Source: Pseudomonas sp. F(2018)
Lineage (GTDB): Bacteria > Pseudomonadota > Gammaproteobacteria > Pseudomonadales > Pseudomonadaceae
DNA length: 64,000 nt
Direction: 5' to 3'
Assembly (NCBI RefSeq): GCF_005508865.1
Contig: NZ_SCOM01000001.1
Location: forward strand, 372,001 to 436,000
The notes below the pieces were generated by a model, which saw only the letters and a program-made list of their open reading frames with translations, was not told the DNA's origin and made no database searches. Of this stretch, positions 62,501 through 64,000 are shown one piece after another. The translations under genes were made by a program, and so were the position numbers. Every line of letters starts with the position of its first letter. Position 1 is the stretch's first letter.

Positions 62501-62607
62501 TGGCGGATCACCAGTTTGCTGAAGGCCTGGAAGCCCAGCAGGATGATCAGCAGGCTGACCACGGTCGCCAGGACCGGGCGCCGGATGAACGGATCTGTGA
62601 AAGCCAT
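59554..62607 (-). CDS. RND multidrug efflux pump, inner-membrane transporter (MexI-like)
   Basis: HAE1-type RND transporter of 1017 residues with 12 membrane helices and two large periplasmic loops. Proton-relay Asp pair in LVVDDAIVVVENIHRH and Lys in LISKHGILIVEFAN are present. The N-terminus (MAFTDPFIRRPVLATVVSLL) and body resemble MexI of Pseudomonas aeruginosa more than MexB, but no mexG or opmD-like gene is seen, so I give no symbol. It is co-transcribed with the adaptor gene upstream (23 bases apart). Needs an outer-membrane channel encoded elsewhere. Confidence 0.93.
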   Translation of the reverse strand: MAFTDPFIRRPVLATVVSLLIILLGFQAFSKLVIRQYPQMENALITVATAYPGANAETIQGYITQPLQQSLASAEGIDYMTSSSQQNLSTISIYARIGADTDRLFTELLAKANEVKNQLPQDAEDPVLSKEAADASALMYVSFYSDELSNPQITDYLSRVIQPKLATLPGMAEAEILGNQVFAMRLWLDPVKMAAYGITATDVTDAVQRYNFLAAAGEVKGQYVVTSINATTDLKSAEAFAAIPVKTSGDSRVLVRDIARVEMGAENYDSISSFDGIPSVYIAIKGTPSANPLDVIKHVRGILPELESQLPPNLKVSIAYDATEFIRASIEEVVKTLGEAVLIVIVVVFLFLGAFRSVLIPVITIPLSMIGVLFFMQLMGYSINLLTLLAMVLAIGLVVDDAIVVVENIHRHIEEGKTPFDAAIEGAREIAVPVISMTITLAAVYAPIGFLEGLTGALFKEFALTLAGAVIISGVVALTLSPMMCSRLLRHEENPTGLAHKLDMAFDKLKRRYQKALHGTLNTRPVVVVFGIIVMCLIPVLLSFTKSELAPEEDQGIVFLFANAPQPTNLNYINAYTDQFVKIFKEFPEYYSSFQINGFDGVQSGIGGFLLTPWSERERTQMELLPIVQHRLNDIPGLQIFGFNLPSLPGTGEGLPFQFVINTPNDYESLLQVTEKIKQEALASGKFAFLNVDLAFDKPEVVVDIDRAKAAQMGVSMQDLGATLAILLGEGEVNRFTIDGRSYKVIAQVERAYRDNPSWLSNYHVKSESGQMVPLATLIKVSDRARPTKLKQFQQLNAAIIEGVPIVSMGEAVDTVAQIAQKEAPRGYTFDYAGASRQYIQEGSALVVTFALALAIIFLVLAAQFESFRDPLVILVTVPLSICGALIPIFLGFSSMNIYTQVGLVTLIGLISKHGILIVEFANQLRHDKGLSVREAIEEAASIRLRPVLMTTAAMVFGMVPLILATGAGAVSRYDIGLVIATGMSIGTLFTLFVLPCVYTLLASPDKAPASSRTVAS

Positions 62608-62630
62608 AACGGGTTCCTTGGCGTCGAGCC

Positions 62631-63779
62631 TTACTTCTCGACGCTGGCTTGGTTGTCCTGGGTCAGCGACTGATCATCGACGATGGCCACATGGGCGCCG
62701 TTGTCCAGCTTGAGCTGGCCGGCGGTGACCACGCGCTCGCCGGCCTTCAGGCCCTTGAGCACCAGCACCACGCCATCGCGGCGCTCGCCGGTCTCGACGA
62801 AGCGGCGTTCGACCACCAGTTGGGCCTGGCCCTTGTCGTCTTTGACCACGGCACCTTTGTCGTCCTTCTTCTCGCCGATCACGTACACCGAGTTTCCGTA
62901 CAGGGTGTAGGTGATGGCGGTTTCCGGTACCACGACCTGGTTCTTCTCGCCCGGCAGCAGTACCTCGAGATTGGCGAACATGCCCGGCAGCAGATTGTTG
63001 TCCGGGTTCGGCAGCGTGGCGCGGATCTGCACGTTGCGGGTGTTTTCCTCGACCTTGGGGTTGAGAGCGCCGATCTCGCCTTCGAAGACTTCACCGGGGT
63101 AGGCGGCGACCGACAGGCGCACGCGTTGGCCGATGGCCAGCTGCGGGAAGTCCTGCTCGGGCAGGAAGAAGTCGACGTACAGCTTGGACAGGTCCTGCAG
63201 GGTAGCGAAGTAGCTGCCCGGGCTCAGGTAGGCGCCAGTGTCCACCTGGCGAATGCCGATGGTGCCGGCGAACGGCGCGAGGATGCGCTTCTTGTCCAGC
63301 TCGGCCTTGAGCTGGGAGACGCTGGCCTCGGCCTTGAGCAGCTCGGCGTTGAGGCGGTCGAACTCGCTCTTGGAGATGGCCTGGCGCTTGATCAGGTCCT
63401 GCCCGCGCTGGTACTCGACGCGGGCCAGGGCGCGTACCGCCTCGGCGGTGGACAGGATGGCGCGCTCCACCTCGCTGTCCAGCTGCAGCAGCGGCTGGCC
63501 GACGGTGACCTTCTCGCCGGACTGGAACAGCACCTCCTTGACCGTGCCCTGCACCTCGGACGTCAGGTCCACGCCCTGGAACGCCTTGAGCGTGCCGATG
63601 GCCGGCAGGCGGCTCTGCCAGGGTCTTTCCTCGGAGACGGCGGCAGACACGCTGATGGCCGGCTGTGGTCCGGAGAACATCTGGATCTGCTGGTAGATGG
63701 AGAAGCCTTTGTAGGCGGCGAGGGCGAGCACCACGACGAGTACTACGCCCAGCATGATGAGCATGCGGCGGAGCAACAT
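62631..63779 (-). CDS. RND efflux periplasmic adaptor (membrane fusion protein)
   Basis: Protein of 382 residues with an N-terminal membrane anchor (LIMLGVVLVVVLALAAYKGF), HlyD-type lipoyl and barrel domains (VDLTSEVQGTVKEVLFQSGEKVTVGQPLLQLD, ILAPFAGTIGIRQVDTGAYL) and a short coiled-coil hairpin between them. It links the RND pump to an outer-membrane channel. I chose ATG 63779 (MLLRRMLIML), which gives a proper anchor; the longer frame starts in the promoter region. Confidence 0.92.
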   Translation of the reverse strand: MLLRRMLIMLGVVLVVVLALAAYKGFSIYQQIQMFSGPQPAISVSAAVSEERPWQSRLPAIGTLKAFQGVDLTSEVQGTVKEVLFQSGEKVTVGQPLLQLDSEVERAILSTAEAVRALARVEYQRGQDLIKRQAISKSEFDRLNAELLKAEASVSQLKAELDKKRILAPFAGTIGIRQVDTGAYLSPGSYFATLQDLSKLYVDFFLPEQDFPQLAIGQRVRLSVAAYPGEVFEGEIGALNPKVEENTRNVQIRATLPNPDNNLLPGMFANLEVLLPGEKNQVVVPETAITYTLYGNSVYVIGEKKDDKGAVVKDDKGQAQLVVERRFVETGERRDGVVLVLKGLKAGERVVTAGQLKLDNGAHVAIVDDQSLTQDNQASVEK

Positions 63780-63828
63780 ATTCCGAATCCTTGGCGAGGC
63801 GGGGAGGGCCTGGAATGGCGAAGGTGGC

Positions 63829-63857
63829 ACCTTAGTGCTACTTGACCATCAAGTCAA
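63829..63857 (-). promoter_or_regulatory. Promoter of the efflux operon with overlapping palindrome
   Basis: On the minus strand TTGACT (63857-63852), 17-base spacer and TAAGGT (63834-63829). A perfect palindrome ACTTGA-TGG-TCAAGT (63854-63840) covers the end of the -35 and half the spacer, where a TetR-type repressor would block RNA polymerase. The regulator is not identified in the window. Confidence 0.65.
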
Positions 63858-63934
63858 AAGCCTGGCGTTTGCAAAAGATTGCGCCGCTATTGTCGCGCAA
63901 CACGGCGGCGCGCAAACCGCACAGATGGCCGGGA

Positions 63935-63958
63935 AATCGGTACTTCCCTGTACCGATT
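63935..63958. terminator. Perfect hairpin between the efflux operon and the next gene
   Basis: AATCGGTAC (63935-63943)-TTCCCT-GTACCGATT (63950-63958). It lies just past the stop of the minus-strand gene entering from the right, with only a weak T-run (ATTTCCC) on that strand. Confidence 0.55.
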
Positions 63959-63965
63959 GGGCGCA

Positions 63966-64000
63966 TCAGGCGCCCAGGCGCTGGGTCACTTCACTGAGCT
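63966..64000 (-). CDS. C-terminal end of an unidentified gene (truncated by window edge)
   Basis: One minus-strand frame from the window edge reads LSEVTQRLGA and stops at TGA (63968-63966), with a hairpin just beyond. Only ten residues are visible, so the product cannot be named. Position upstream of a pump promoter with an operator makes a regulator possible but unproven. Confidence 0.4.
   Translation of the reverse strand, partial: LSEVTQRLGA

Noticed and set aside
59554..63779. Naming the efflux genes mexH and mexI
   Set aside because: Similarity to MexI is apparent, but mexG and opmD partners are absent and orthology cannot be settled without a tree.

Overview
The window is about 64 kb of a high-GC gammaproteobacterial chromosome, and gene content and order point to Pseudomonas or a very close relative. 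The run iscR-iscS-iscU-iscA-hscB-hscA-fdx-iscX-ndk-rlmN-pilF-rodZ-ispG-hisS-yfgM-bamB-der, and the later blocks guaB-guaA, ffh / rpsP-rimM-trmD-rplS and xerD-dsbC-hom-thrC, are laid out as in Pseudomonas chromosomes. Most of it is densely packed core genome. I see no rRNA, tRNA, CRISPR array, insertion sequence or prophage. No gene-free stretch exceeds about 280 bases; the longest (20462-20740) holds a candidate leuA leader peptide.

Layout. 1-521: the 3' end of cysE. 563-6165: iron-sulfur assembly (isc) operon behind two IscR boxes. 6264-13938: ndk, rlmN, pilF, rodZ, ispG, hisS, yfgM and bamB (nucleotide metabolism, 23S rRNA methylation, type IV pilus, cell shape, isoprenoids, tRNA charging, outer-membrane assembly). 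14018-17540: der, then an aminotransferase / omega-amidase pair. 17590-20608 (minus): an alcohol dehydrogenase and leuA with its upstream leader. 20741-24749 (minus): a flagellin carrying an internal zinc metallopeptidase domain, an M23 peptidase and xseA. 24849-28605: a zinc-ribbon-like hypothetical, guaB and guaA. 28762-34444: a DUF1326/DUF2182 pair, a Nei-type glycosylase, an exported multicopper oxidase, tadA and mltF. 34639-39443: purL, a CDGSH protein and a NIF3/YqfO-like protein. 39504-42578 (minus): an exported esterase, a DUF2790 protein, ohr/ohrR and a YkuD protein. 42733-49531: small metabolic and hypothetical genes (two Nudix proteins, a gamma-carbonic anhydrase-like protein, DUF1289, purT, an SGNH hydrolase, a CorC-like protein, a CcsA-like protein). 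49674-53135: ffh and the rpsP operon. 53298-59526: a thioesterase, xerD, dsbC, hom, thrC, a DJ-1/PfpI protein and a ribbon-helix-helix protein. 59554-63779 (minus): an RND efflux pump and its adaptor behind a promoter overlapped by a palindrome. The last 35 bases hold the end of another minus-strand gene.

The most notable system is the gene at 20741-22426. It keeps the conserved flagellin N- and C-terminal polymerisation domains, but its variable middle is replaced by a gluzincin-type metallopeptidase (HEMAH at residues 243-247, WFIEG at 263-267). A good match to a sigma-28 (FliA) promoter lies just upstream. This is the flagellinolysin architecture, a proteolytic flagellar filament protein, here located away from any other flagellar gene. 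Other points of interest are a Leu/Ile-rich leader peptide before leuA, a REPIN whose two arms supply the stop codons of two convergent genes (tadA and mltF), and a pilF gene whose first five-sixths has base composition unlike its surroundings.
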